From: Luteimonas sp. 9C
GTDB taxonomy: Bacteria; Pseudomonadota; Gammaproteobacteria; Xanthomonadales; Xanthomonadaceae
Direction: 5' to 3'
Length of the DNA: 64,000 nucleotides
Assembly (NCBI RefSeq): GCF_902506295.1
Contig: NZ_LR733312.1
Coordinates: 665,064-729,063 of the forward strand
The notes below the pieces were generated by a model. It searched no databases. It saw only the letters and a list, made by a program, of their open reading frames with translations, and was not told the origin of the DNA. Numbering within the stretch: position 1 is the first letter of the stretch; each line of letters begins with the position of its first letter. Position numbers and translations under genes: made by a program. Positions 23,849 to 34,219 of the stretch are shown in pieces.

Positions 23849-24612
23849 GGGTGGCCCTCCCCGGGCGCGTCCTGTGCGGTGGCGATCTGCTCGCCCGTCA
23901 GCCCGAAGCGCCGCTCGCGCGAGGCATAGACCTGGAGTGCCTGTTCGAGTTCCTCGACCCCAAGTTCGGGCCACAGCGTCTCGGTGAACCACAGTTCGGT
24001 GTAGGCCAGCTGCCACAGCAGGAAATTGCTGATGCGCAGGTCGCCACCGGTACGGATGAAAAGATCGGGCGCCGGCAGGTCGGCGAGTGCGACGCGCGCA
24101 CCGAGCGCCGCTTCATCGATCTGGTCGGGTCGCAGCCGCCCGGCCGCGACCTCCTCGGCCAGCGCGCGCGCGGCGTGTGCGATGTCCTGGCGCCCCCCGT
24201 AGCTGGCGGCGACGGCCAGCGTCAGGCGCATGTTGCCGGCGGTGAGCGCCTCCGCCGCCGCCATGCGGCCACGAATGGCGTCGCTAAACCGGCTCCGCTC
24301 ACCGATGAAGCGCAGGCGTACGCCGCGCCGGTGCAGCTCGTCGACTTCACGGTCGAGCGCGCCGAGGAACAGTTTCATCAGCGCGCCGACTTCCTCGTCG
24401 GGACGGCCCCAGTTTTCGCTGGAAAACGCGAACAGGGTCAGCGCGGAGACGCCGCGCTGGAGGCAGAAGTCGATGCACAGATTGACCGTGCGTGCGCCGG
24501 CGCGGTGGCCGATCATCCGCGGACGCTTGCGTCGCGCCGCCCAGCGCCCGTTGCCGTCCATGATGACGGCGATGTGGCGCGGTACGGAGCCGGTCGGAAT
24601 CGGAGCGTTCAT
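23845..24612 (-). CDS. uppS: Undecaprenyl diphosphate synthase
   Basis: 255 residues. UppS (IspU) extends farnesyl diphosphate with eight cis isoprene units to make the C55 carrier lipid of peptidoglycan and O-antigen synthesis. HIAVIMDGNGRWA with the catalytic Asp, GHRAGA, LTLFAFSSENWGRP and the C-terminal FIRTGGDLRISNFLLWQLAY are diagnostic. It lies between frr and cdsA, as in most gammaproteobacteria. Confidence 0.98.
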   Translation of the reverse strand: MNAPIPTGSVPRHIAVIMDGNGRWAARRKRPRMIGHRAGARTVNLCIDFCLQRGVSALTLFAFSSENWGRPDEEVGALMKLFLGALDREVDELHRRGVRLRFIGERSRFSDAIRGRMAAAEALTAGNMRLTLAVAASYGGRQDIAHAARALAEEVAAGRLRPDQIDEAALGARVALADLPAPDLFIRTGGDLRISNFLLWQLAYTELWFTETLWPELGVEELEQALQVYASRERRFGLTGEQIATAQDAPGEGHP

Positions 24613-24631
24613 GCGGACTGCGGCCAGGCCG

Positions 24632-25189
24632 TCAGACCGACATCAGTTCCTGTTCCTTGGCCTTGACGACCTCGTCGACATCCTTGATCGCCGCATCGGT
24701 GATCTTCTGGATCTCGTCCTCGGTGCGGCGCTCGTCGTCCTCGGAGATCTGCTTCTCCTTGAGGAGTTCCTTGACCTGCTGGTTGGCGTCGCGACGGATG
24801 TTGCGGATGGCGACCTTGCTGTCCTCGCCTTCGCTGTGCACGACCTTCGACAGGTCACGACGGCGTTCTTCCGTCAGCGCGGGCAGGTTGAGGCGGATCG
24901 TCGTGCCGGCGGTATTCGGGGTCAGGCCGAGGTCGGAGCCGAGGATCGCCTTCTCGATCGCGCCGACGATCTGCTTCTCCCACGGCGTGATCGTCAGCGA
25001 GCGGGCATCGGACACCACCACGCTGGCGACCTGGTTCAGCGGCATCTCCGAACCGTGGTAGTTGACCTTGATGTGGTCGACCAGCGCGCTGGAGGCGCGG
25101 CCGGTGCGCACCTTGACCAGCGTGTGCTTGAGCGCTTCGACGCTCTTGGCCATGCGGGTCTGGGTGTCTTTCTTGATGTTGTTGAGCAT
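24632..25189 (-). CDS. frr: Ribosome recycling factor
   Basis: 185 residues, the standard length. RRF with EF-G splits the post-termination ribosome. KTGRASS-type [16 protein letters not shown], the NQVASV block, [16 protein letters not shown] and [12 protein letters not shown] are conserved. The gene follows pyrH after a 103-bp gap and precedes uppS by 19 bases. Confidence 0.98.
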   Translation of the reverse strand: MLNNIKKDTQTRMAKSVEALKHTLVKVRTGRASSALVDHIKVNYHGSEMPLNQVASVVVSDARSLTITPWEKQIVGAIEKAILGSDLGLTPNTAGTTIRLNLPALTEERRRDLSKVVHSEGEDSKVAIRNIRRDANQQVKELLKEKQISEDDERRTEDEIQKITDAAIKDVDEVVKAKEQELMSV

Positions 25190-25292
25190 GGGCAGCCCCG
25201 GTCCGTGTGCGAATCGGACGATTATAAGCGTCCGCGGCCGACGACGGGGCCGGGTGATGCCGCAGCGCAGCGCGAGGCTGCGCGCAACGGGC

Positions 25293-26021
25293 TCAGCTGC
25301 GGCCCTGCACCAGGGTGCCGATGGGCTCGCCGCGCAGGATGCGCAGCAGCACGCCGGCCTGGCTCATGTCGAAGATGCGCAGCGGCAGATCGGAGTCACG
25401 CGCCAGCGCGAACGCGGCGGTGTCCATGACTTCCAGGCCCTGGCGCAGCACGTCGTCGTAGGTCAGGCGGTCGTAGCGCTTGGCGTCCGGCACCTTCTTC
25501 GGATCGGCGTCGTACACGCCGTCGACCTTGGTCGCCTTCAGCAGCAGGTCCGCGCCGATCTCGATGCCGCGCAATGCTGCGCCCGAATCGGTGGTGAAGA
25601 ACGGGCTGCCGACGCCGGCGGCGAAGATCGCGATGCGGCCCTTCTCGAGATGCCGGATGGCGCGACGGCGGATGTAGTCCTCGCAGACGTCGTTGATCTT
25701 GATCGCGCTCATGACGCGGGCGCGGGCGCCGCGCTTCTCCAGCGCGTCCTGCATCGCGAGCGCGTTGATGACGGTCGCCAGCATGCCCATCTGGTCGCCG
25801 GTCACGCGGTCCATGCCGGCTGCCGCGAGACCCGCGCCGCGGAAGATGTTGCCGCCGCCGATGACCAGGCCGACTTCCGCGCCGGCCTTCTGCGCTTCGA
25901 TCACTTCGTCGGCCAGACGGCCGATGACCTTCGGATCGATGCCGTAATCCTCGTCGCCCATCAGGGCCTCGCCGGACAACTTGAGCAGGACGCGGCGGTA
26001 GGCGAGGGGGGCAGACGACAT
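25293..26021 (-). CDS. pyrH: UMP kinase
   Basis: 242 residues. PyrH phosphorylates UMP to UDP with ATP in the cytoplasm. [27 protein letters not shown], the [15 protein letters not shown] block and [13 protein letters not shown] mark the amino-acid-kinase family member. It opens the run pyrH-frr-uppS-cdsA-dxr-rseP-bamA. The usual upstream genes rpsB and tsf are absent here; instead 170 bp without a recognisable gene separate it from a small hypothetical gene. Confidence 0.98.
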   Translation of the reverse strand: MSSAPLAYRRVLLKLSGEALMGDEDYGIDPKVIGRLADEVIEAQKAGAEVGLVIGGGNIFRGAGLAAAGMDRVTGDQMGMLATVINALAMQDALEKRGARARVMSAIKINDVCEDYIRRRAIRHLEKGRIAIFAAGVGSPFFTTDSGAALRGIEIGADLLLKATKVDGVYDADPKKVPDAKRYDRLTYDDVLRQGLEVMDTAAFALARDSDLPLRIFDMSQAGVLLRILRGEPIGTLVQGRS

Positions 26022-26191
26022 GCGATGACTCCGGGGGCGAGGACGGAGCGGATTCTAGGGGATCGACGCAGGACGTGCGCGAACCGGATGTCAGGATTCC
26101 GTTGTCCGCGCGCGCACCCGGCGGCCAGCCACGCCGCGAAGCGCCAGGCACCAGGCCCGGCGGCGGCTCCAGGTGCGCGGCGCAGAGCGGT

Positions 26192-26470
26192 CTATTTCGT
26201 CGCCGGTGCGTCGTGGTCCGCGGGTCGCTCGGCGTCGGCGTCCGGGGTCTTCTCTGCGTCGGGCGCCACCGCCTCGACCGTGCCGTCCGCGTGCACGCGG
26301 CGTACGAACGCGGGTCCGGAGATCAGCGCTGCATCGTTGCCTTCGGCAGACCGGTTGTTGTCGTCGGCGTACGCATCGCCGCGCGCCGCCTTGCGGTCGT
26401 TGACCGCCACGTGATCGGCCTGCTGGGCCTGGTCGGGCGCGGTCGCGGACTTGGGGGTGTTAGAGGACAT
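26192..26470 (-). CDS. Small acidic hypothetical protein
   Basis: 92 residues, hydrophilic, rich in Ala, Asp and Pro, with no hydrophobic segment and no recognised domain. The middle part (DAALISGPAFVRRVHADGTVEAV) looks like real protein, while both ends are low complexity. Codon use (G/C in third positions) agrees with the neighbours. The start is the ATG at 26470; the upstream signal is weak. It stands alone between pyrH and the GGDEF gene. Short proteins of this style are common in Xanthomonadaceae annotations; function unknown. Confidence 0.55.
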   Translation of the reverse strand: MSSNTPKSATAPDQAQQADHVAVNDRKAARGDAYADDNNRSAEGNDAALISGPAFVRRVHADGTVEAVAPDAEKTPDADAERPADHDAPATK

Positions 26471-26662
26471 GTCGGTGGGTCTCGTGCCTGCGGGCCCCGA
26501 CCGTGACGCACCGGCTGCCCGGGGGCCGTGAATCCGGCAGGCGCGACGCGGCGGTGCCGCTGCGGTCAGGCCGGTGAGGTGACGCAGCTCGCGCGCCACC
26601 CTGGACGCGCGGTCTTCTCGCGGCGCACGGTGCGCGCCGCACGGCCTATCGGCGCTGCGTCG

Positions 26663-28720
26663 CTACAGCCGTGCGCCGATCGCCGCGGCGTCGCCGGGCA
26701 TGCCGAAGTGGAAACCCTGCAGCGAGGTGCATCCCAGCTCGGTCAGCAAGTGCTGCTGGGCCGCGGTCTCCACGCCTTCGGCGATGACCGACAGGTTCAG
26801 CGTGCGGCCGAGCGCAATGATCGCCGAGACGATCGCGGCATCCTCGCTGCCGGCGACGAGATCCTTGACGAAGGCGCGGTCGATCTTGAGCTCGCTGGCG
26901 GGCAGCCGCTTGAGATAGAGCAGGCTGGAATAGCCGGTGCCGAAATCGTCGATCGAGATCTGCACGCCCAGTGCCGACAGCCGCTGCAGGATCACCAGGC
27001 TCGCCTCCGGGTCGTGCATCGCGGTGGATTCGGTGATCTCGAGCACCAGCGACGATGGCGGCATGCCGTGCCGCGCGAGCGCTTCCTTGATCTTGCCCAG
27101 CAGCCCGGGCGAGCGGAACTGCGTCGCCGACAGGTTCACCGACACCGTCGGCACCGTGCGGCCCTGTGCGCGCCATTCCATCAACTGGCGACAGGCTTCA
27201 TGGATGACCCAGCGCCCGATCTCGAGGATCAGGCCGGTCTTCTCGGCCAGCGGGATGAACGTGTCGGGCATCACCAGCCCGCGCTCGGGATGGTGCCACC
27301 GCAGCAGTGCCTCGACGCCGACCAGCGGGCCGTCGGGCGCGCGCAGTTTGGGCTGGTAGGCGAGGGTGAACTGTTCGAGTGCGAGCGCCCGGCGCAGGTC
27401 CTGGATCAGCGCGAGTTCGGCATGCGCGCCGCGGTTCATCGACGGCTCGAAGAAACAGTAGGCATTGCGCCCCTGGTCCTTGGCCGAATACATCGCCGCG
27501 TCGGCGTTCGCCATCAGCTCGCGCGCGCTGGTGCCGTCGGCGCCGAAGATGGCCACGCCGATGCTGCCGGTCACGTGCAGATCGCCGCCTTCGATCTGCA
27601 CCGGCATCGCCACCGTCTCCAGCAGTTTTTCGGCGAGCGCCGCCGCGTCGCCGGGTTCGCGGATGTCGGCCAGCACCACGAATTCGTCGCCGCCCAGGCG
27701 TGCCAGTGTGTCTTCAGCACGGATCTCGGCGGTCAGGTGACGTGCGACCTGCAGCAGCAGGCGGTCGCCCACCGGATGGCCATACGCGTCGTTGACCGCC
27801 TTGAACCCGTCGAGATCGACGAACAGCAGCGCGAACCGGTGACCGTTGCGGACCGCACGGCGGATCGCGTGTTCGAGGCGATCTTCGAGCAGCAGGCGGT
27901 TCGGCAACTTGGTCAGGTTGTCGTGCAGGGCGAGATAGGTCAGCTCCTGGTTGGCCTTCTTCAACGAATCGCCGAGCAGCGCCGTGCGCTCCTGCAGACG
28001 CCGGTCCAGGATCGAGGTCGTCAGCGCCATGCCCAGGATCGCGAACGTCGTCGCACCGACCAGACTCGCCAGCCACTGCGGCGAGATGCCGCCGGCGATC
28101 GCCGCGCCGCAGATGCTGCCTTCGGGAAAGCGCGCCGCCGCCATGCCGGTGTAGTGCATGCCCACGACGGCCACGCCCATGACCAGGGCCGCCAGACCGC
28201 GGGCGCGCAGTACGCCGGCGCCTTCGCGGCGCAGCGAGAACGCGATCCACAGCGCGGCGCCGGCGGCGACGATCGCGATCACGATCGACAGCGCGAACCA
28301 GCCCGCGTGGTAGTCGATGCCGGGCTGCATGTGCATCGCTTCCATGCCGACGTAGTGCATCGCGGCGATGCCGGTGCCCAGGATCAGCGCCGCGACGCCG
28401 AGCTTGCGCGCGGGCAGGTCGCGACCGGCGATCACGTTCAGCGCATACGCTGCACTGCAGATCGCGATCAGCAGCGAGTACAGCGTCACCGCGAGGTCGT
28501 AACCCTGCGGAATCGGCAGCTGGAAGGCGAGCATGCCGATGAAGTGCATCGACCAGATGCCGAAGCCCATCGCGATCGCGCCACCGACCAGCCAGCTCCT
28601 GGACGCCCAGCCGTCGCTCGCGGCAATGCGCCCGGCCATGTCGAGGGCGACATAGGACGCGAACGCGGCCACGACATACGAAATGACCACGAGCAACGGG
28701 TTGTAGGTGCCGACGAGCAT
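26663..28720 (-). CDS. MHYT-GGDEF-EAL cyclic-di-GMP signalling protein
   Basis: 685 residues. About seven membrane helices in the first 235 residues form an MHYT sensor: three repeats MHFIGM, MHYVGM and MHYTGM are seen, each at a helix end, proposed in this family to bind a metal and sense O2, CO or NO. A GGDEF domain follows (LFVDLDGFKAVNDAYGH, then LGGDEF intact), then an EAL domain (GVEALLRWHHP, NLSATQF, EITEST, DDFGTGYSSL, EGVE), also intact. The protein may therefore both make and break cyclic-di-GMP. The start MLVGTYNP is chosen because it precedes the first helix. No partner gene is adjacent; gcvP upstream ends in a terminator. Confidence 0.93.
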   Translation of the reverse strand: MLVGTYNPLLVVISYVVAAFASYVALDMAGRIAASDGWASRSWLVGGAIAMGFGIWSMHFIGMLAFQLPIPQGYDLAVTLYSLLIAICSAAYALNVIAGRDLPARKLGVAALILGTGIAAMHYVGMEAMHMQPGIDYHAGWFALSIVIAIVAAGAALWIAFSLRREGAGVLRARGLAALVMGVAVVGMHYTGMAAARFPEGSICGAAIAGGISPQWLASLVGATTFAILGMALTTSILDRRLQERTALLGDSLKKANQELTYLALHDNLTKLPNRLLLEDRLEHAIRRAVRNGHRFALLFVDLDGFKAVNDAYGHPVGDRLLLQVARHLTAEIRAEDTLARLGGDEFVVLADIREPGDAAALAEKLLETVAMPVQIEGGDLHVTGSIGVAIFGADGTSARELMANADAAMYSAKDQGRNAYCFFEPSMNRGAHAELALIQDLRRALALEQFTLAYQPKLRAPDGPLVGVEALLRWHHPERGLVMPDTFIPLAEKTGLILEIGRWVIHEACRQLMEWRAQGRTVPTVSVNLSATQFRSPGLLGKIKEALARHGMPPSSLVLEITESTAMHDPEASLVILQRLSALGVQISIDDFGTGYSSLLYLKRLPASELKIDRAFVKDLVAGSEDAAIVSAIIALGRTLNLSVIAEGVETAAQQHLLTELGCTSLQGFHFGMPGDAAAIGARL

Positions 28721-28825
28721 GCAGGGGAGCCGGAAGGGGGAGGGCTGCACCTGCAAAGCAACCGCCGTGCCAAGTTCGGGCGCAGCTGCCACACGGATCG
28801 AGGCGGATGTCGCCTGAACAACCCG

Positions 28826-28859
28826 CGCAAAAAAGAAGACCCGGCCAGACGGCCGGGTC
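28826..28859 (-). terminator. Intrinsic terminator of gcvP
   Basis: On the minus strand a 9-bp stem (GACCCGGCC / GGCCGGGTC on the given strand) with a 4-base loop is followed by TTCTTTTTTGC. It starts 55 bases after the gcvP stop codon, a classic rho-independent terminator that separates gcvP from the downstream GGDEF gene. Confidence 0.9.
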
Positions 28860-28913
28860 AGGTTGTGACGCAGTCCGCAGATCGACCGGCAGCGGCCGGT
28901 CGTCCGCGGTCAG

Positions 28914-31793
<2,880 letters not shown>

Positions 31794-31871
31794 GGCGGGC
31801 ATCCGGAAGAGGCGGGGCGTCTGGACGACCGGCGCAGGTCCATGCCGGTCCGCGCCGCGGACGACAGGGCC

Positions 31872-31888
31872 GAAGACCGCCGGTCTTC
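31872..31888 (-). promoter_or_regulatory. Hairpin between glycine riboswitch and gcvP
   Basis: A perfect 8-bp inverted repeat (GAAGACCG / CGGTCTTC, one-base centre) lies between the second aptamer and the gcvP start. It may be part of the expression platform of the riboswitch. No T-run follows, so a transcription terminator is not evident, and a role in translation control is equally possible. Confidence 0.45.
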
Positions 31889-31892
31889 CGCG

Positions 31893-32082
31893 TTGCCCCT
31901 CTGTCCTTTTGCCTGAGAGTTTGGAAGCAGTGTGCTTCGTGCCCCTTCGGCGCCGGGTCTGCCCTGAGGGCCTCCGGTCTCTCCAGAGTGTTGCCGCTGC
32001 AGCGGTACTGAGCCTGAGCGATTCCGGGCGGTTGCGCCTACGGCAGCGGACCCTCGCACCGAGCGTCCGCTTCTCCCACTGC
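31893..32082 (-). ncRNA. Tandem glycine riboswitch upstream of gcvP
   Basis: Read on the minus strand, two glycine aptamers lie in a row. Aptamer 1 (about 32080-31996) shows GGGAGAAGC, then GCCGTAGGCGCAACC and GAATCGCTCAGGC. Aptamer 2 (about 31990-31893) shows CTCTGGAGAGACC, then GCGCCGAAGGGGCA and AACTCTCAGGCAAAAGGAC with a closing CAGAGG. These match the conserved core of the gcvT-type glycine riboswitch. Paired aptamers are the common architecture upstream of glycine cleavage genes. Boundaries are approximate. In this class glycine binding usually turns gcv genes on. Confidence 0.93.
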
Positions 32083-32093
32083 ATACGCGGCGC

Positions 32094-32099
32094 AGTATA
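32094..32099 (-). promoter_or_regulatory. Probable -10 box of the gcvP leader
   Basis: On the minus strand TATACT lies about 12 bases before the first conserved base of aptamer 1, the right place for a sigma-70 -10 element. No convincing -35 box is seen 17 bases further upstream. Between here and the transporter start at 32341 I see no gene on either strand. Confidence 0.5.
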
Positions 32100-32340
32100 C
32101 CGGCCCCGTCGCGTGCCCGCGCGTGCCGCGCTGGGCCGGCGGAACGCGCCGTTGCCGGGGTGTGCGCACCGGTCGGCCTATGATGGCGCGCTCTTTCGCG
32201 GCGCCTGCGCCGTCCCCCCCCGGTCCGCGCGCGCGGACGCCTGCCGGTATTCCGATGTCTGATTCCTGCTGTACTGCGCACGGTGTCGCGCCCGCGTCCC
32301 GCATCCGAACCGCTGCTGCGCGCCCGTGGTCGCGCCGCGC

Positions 32341-33591
32341 ATGAGACAGCCGCGCATGCCGTCGATCCGCACGCTGGCCCTGCTGCTGGCGGGTCTGGCG
32401 ATGTTCGGGCCCTTCTCGATCGACACGATCTTTCCGGCGTTCCCGGCGATGCGCGCCGATCTCGACGCCGACCCGGCCGCGATGCAGCAGACGATCGCGG
32501 TGTATCTGATCGCCTACGCGCTGATGAGTATCGTGCACGGGCCGCTGTCGGATGCGATCGGCCGGCGCGCGGTGATCCTCGGCGGCCTGGCGGTGTTCGT
32601 GCTCGCCTCGGTGGGCTGCGCGCTGTCGACCGATCTGACCACGCTGCTCGCGTTTCGCGCGCTGCAGGGGCTGTCTGCCGGCGTGGGCCTGATCGTCGGC
32701 CGCGCGGTGATCCGCGACGTGCTGCAGGGCGACGATGCGCAGCGTCTGATGAGCCAGGTCATGATGATCTTCAGCATCGCCCCGGCGATCGCGCCGATCA
32801 TCGGCGGCTGGCTGTTGGGCTGGGGCCGCTGGCCGCTGATCTTCTGGTTCCTGGTCGCGTTCTCGCTGGTGCTGCTGGTCGTCGTCTGGCGGTGGTTGCC
32901 GGAGACGCACCCGCGCGAACTCCGGATCTCGCTCGCGCCGCGCCGGCTGCTGCGCGACTACGTGTCGATCGTCGCGAACCGCCGCTTCCAGCGCATCGCC
33001 GCGGCGGGTGCGTTCAATTTCTCGGCGCTGTTCCTGTACATCGCCTCGACGCCGGTGTTCGTCGTCGACGTGCTGGGCCTCAACGAGCGCCAGTTCGGCT
33101 GGTTCTTCGTGCCGATGATCAGCGGCATGATGCTCGGCTCCTGGGTCTCGGGACGCGCGGCAGGTCGCATCACCGGCACGCGGCTGGCGAACATCGGCTT
33201 CGCGTGCAGCGGTGTCGCGATGGTACTCAACGTCGGCTACAACCTGCTGGTCGACCAGCCGGCAATCCCGTGGGCGGTGATGCCGGCGATGCTCAATTCC
33301 TTCGGTATCGCACTGACGTTCCCGATCCTCACGCTCGCGATCCTCGACATGTATCCGCGCCAGCGCGGTTCGGCGTCGTCGCTGCAGGCCTTCACCGGTC
33401 TGGTGCTCAACGCCGCCGTCGCCGGACTGCTGTCGCCGCTGGTCAGCCATCAGCCTTTGCTGCTGGCCGCGACCTCGGCCGGTTTCATGCTGGTCGGCTG
33501 GGCGTTCTGGCGCTGGGAACTCGCACGCTCGCCACGTCCGCCGGCATGTCCCAAGAACGCGGCAGCGATGGAGCCGACGGATCAGATGTAG
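32341..33591 (+). CDS. Bcr/CflA-family multidrug efflux MFS transporter
   Basis: 416 residues with about twelve membrane helices. The sequence MFGPFSIDTIFPAFPAM is the Bcr/CflA start (motif D1-like), VHGPLSDAIGRRAVIL is the MFS motif A in loop 2-3, and IAPAIAPIIGGWL is the motif C region of drug:H+ antiporters. The substrate cannot be told from sequence; bicyclomycin, sulfonamide or cysteine export is known for relatives. I use the ATG at 32341 (MRQPRMPSIRT); a GTG at 32326 is an alternative. It diverges from gcvP, with the glycine riboswitch in between. Confidence 0.94.
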   Translation: MRQPRMPSIRTLALLLAGLAMFGPFSIDTIFPAFPAMRADLDADPAAMQQTIAVYLIAYALMSIVHGPLSDAIGRRAVILGGLAVFVLASVGCALSTDLTTLLAFRALQGLSAGVGLIVGRAVIRDVLQGDDAQRLMSQVMMIFSIAPAIAPIIGGWLLGWGRWPLIFWFLVAFSLVLLVVVWRWLPETHPRELRISLAPRRLLRDYVSIVANRRFQRIAAAGAFNFSALFLYIASTPVFVVDVLGLNERQFGWFFVPMISGMMLGSWVSGRAAGRITGTRLANIGFACSGVAMVLNVGYNLLVDQPAIPWAVMPAMLNSFGIALTFPILTLAILDMYPRQRGSASSLQAFTGLVLNAAVAGLLSPLVSHQPLLLAATSAGFMLVGWAFWRWELARSPRPPACPKNAAAMEPTDQM

Positions 33592-34166
33592 CTGGCTCGT
33601 GGCAAGAGCCCGCGCTTTGCACGTCTCTGGTAAAGCTGCTCACTCGGGATGCAGCGGGCCTCCATCCGGACGCTGCGCCTGGGCTCGGTCAGCACGCGCC
33701 GCGCCGCAGTGCTCCCCGGCCCGGCGCAGCGCGCCGCGCAGTCGCTGCTCGCCCATGGCTAACGCGCCGCCGCGGGCTATTCATAGCCCACTCTCCGCGG
33801 CACCAGGCTGGAGTCCCGCGTGAGTGCTTTGCGTTTTTCCACGTCCGTGGAAAACGCCTCTCGTCGCGCGTGGCGACGATGCTGCGTCTTCGCCCCGTTG
33901 TTCCGGCGGCTTTCGACAGACGCATGTCCGGTCAAGCCGGATTCCCTTTCGCGCCGCGCAGGAACGCGAAGGCATCACTCGATGCAGAAGTCGCAATCCG
34001 ACAGATCAGGAAGCGGACTGGCGGGCAGTGGCCGCGCCGAGCGCGCCAGGGATGGCGCGCGCCCGAGTCAGGGCACGACGCCCTGACCGAGGGAAAGGCG
34101 GCTGCTGCCTGACAGGCCGCTCCGTCTCCGGAGTGGAGAGGCCTCACCCACGAATCTGGGCGACGA
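33592..34166. other. Gene-free, hairpin-rich intergenic region
   Basis: This 575-bp stretch between the transporter and the M2 peptidase terminator holds no gene I would accept. It has at least four strong inverted repeats: GGGCTAT/ATAGCCC at 33774-33789; GCGTTTTT.CCACG/CGTGG.AAAACGC at 33831-33857 (one bulged base); GCGCGCCA/TGGCGCGC at 34041-34060; and GTCAGGGC/GCCCTGAC at 34067-34087. Short minus-strand open frames cross it (33689-33925 and 33932-34147), but they have Arg/Ala-rich, patternless products. It could be a decayed repeat or a structured non-coding RNA region. Confidence 0.6.
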
Positions 34167-34199
34167 ACAAAAAAGAAGGGCCGGCAATGCCGGCCCTTT
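34167..34199 (-). terminator. Intrinsic terminator of the M2 peptidase gene
   Basis: On the minus strand a stem AAAGGGCCGGC / GCCGGCCCTT with a 3-base loop is followed by CTTTTTTG, starting about 20 bases after the stop codon. It is a strong rho-independent terminator. Confidence 0.92.
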
Positions 34200-34219
34200 G
34201 ACTTCCGAACTTGAAGACA

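Noticed and set aside
33689-34147. Two minus-strand open frames in the gene-free region (33689-33925 and 33932-34147)
   Set aside because: Products are Arg/Ala-rich without pattern, in different frames, with no ribosome-binding sites, and they cross strong hairpins.
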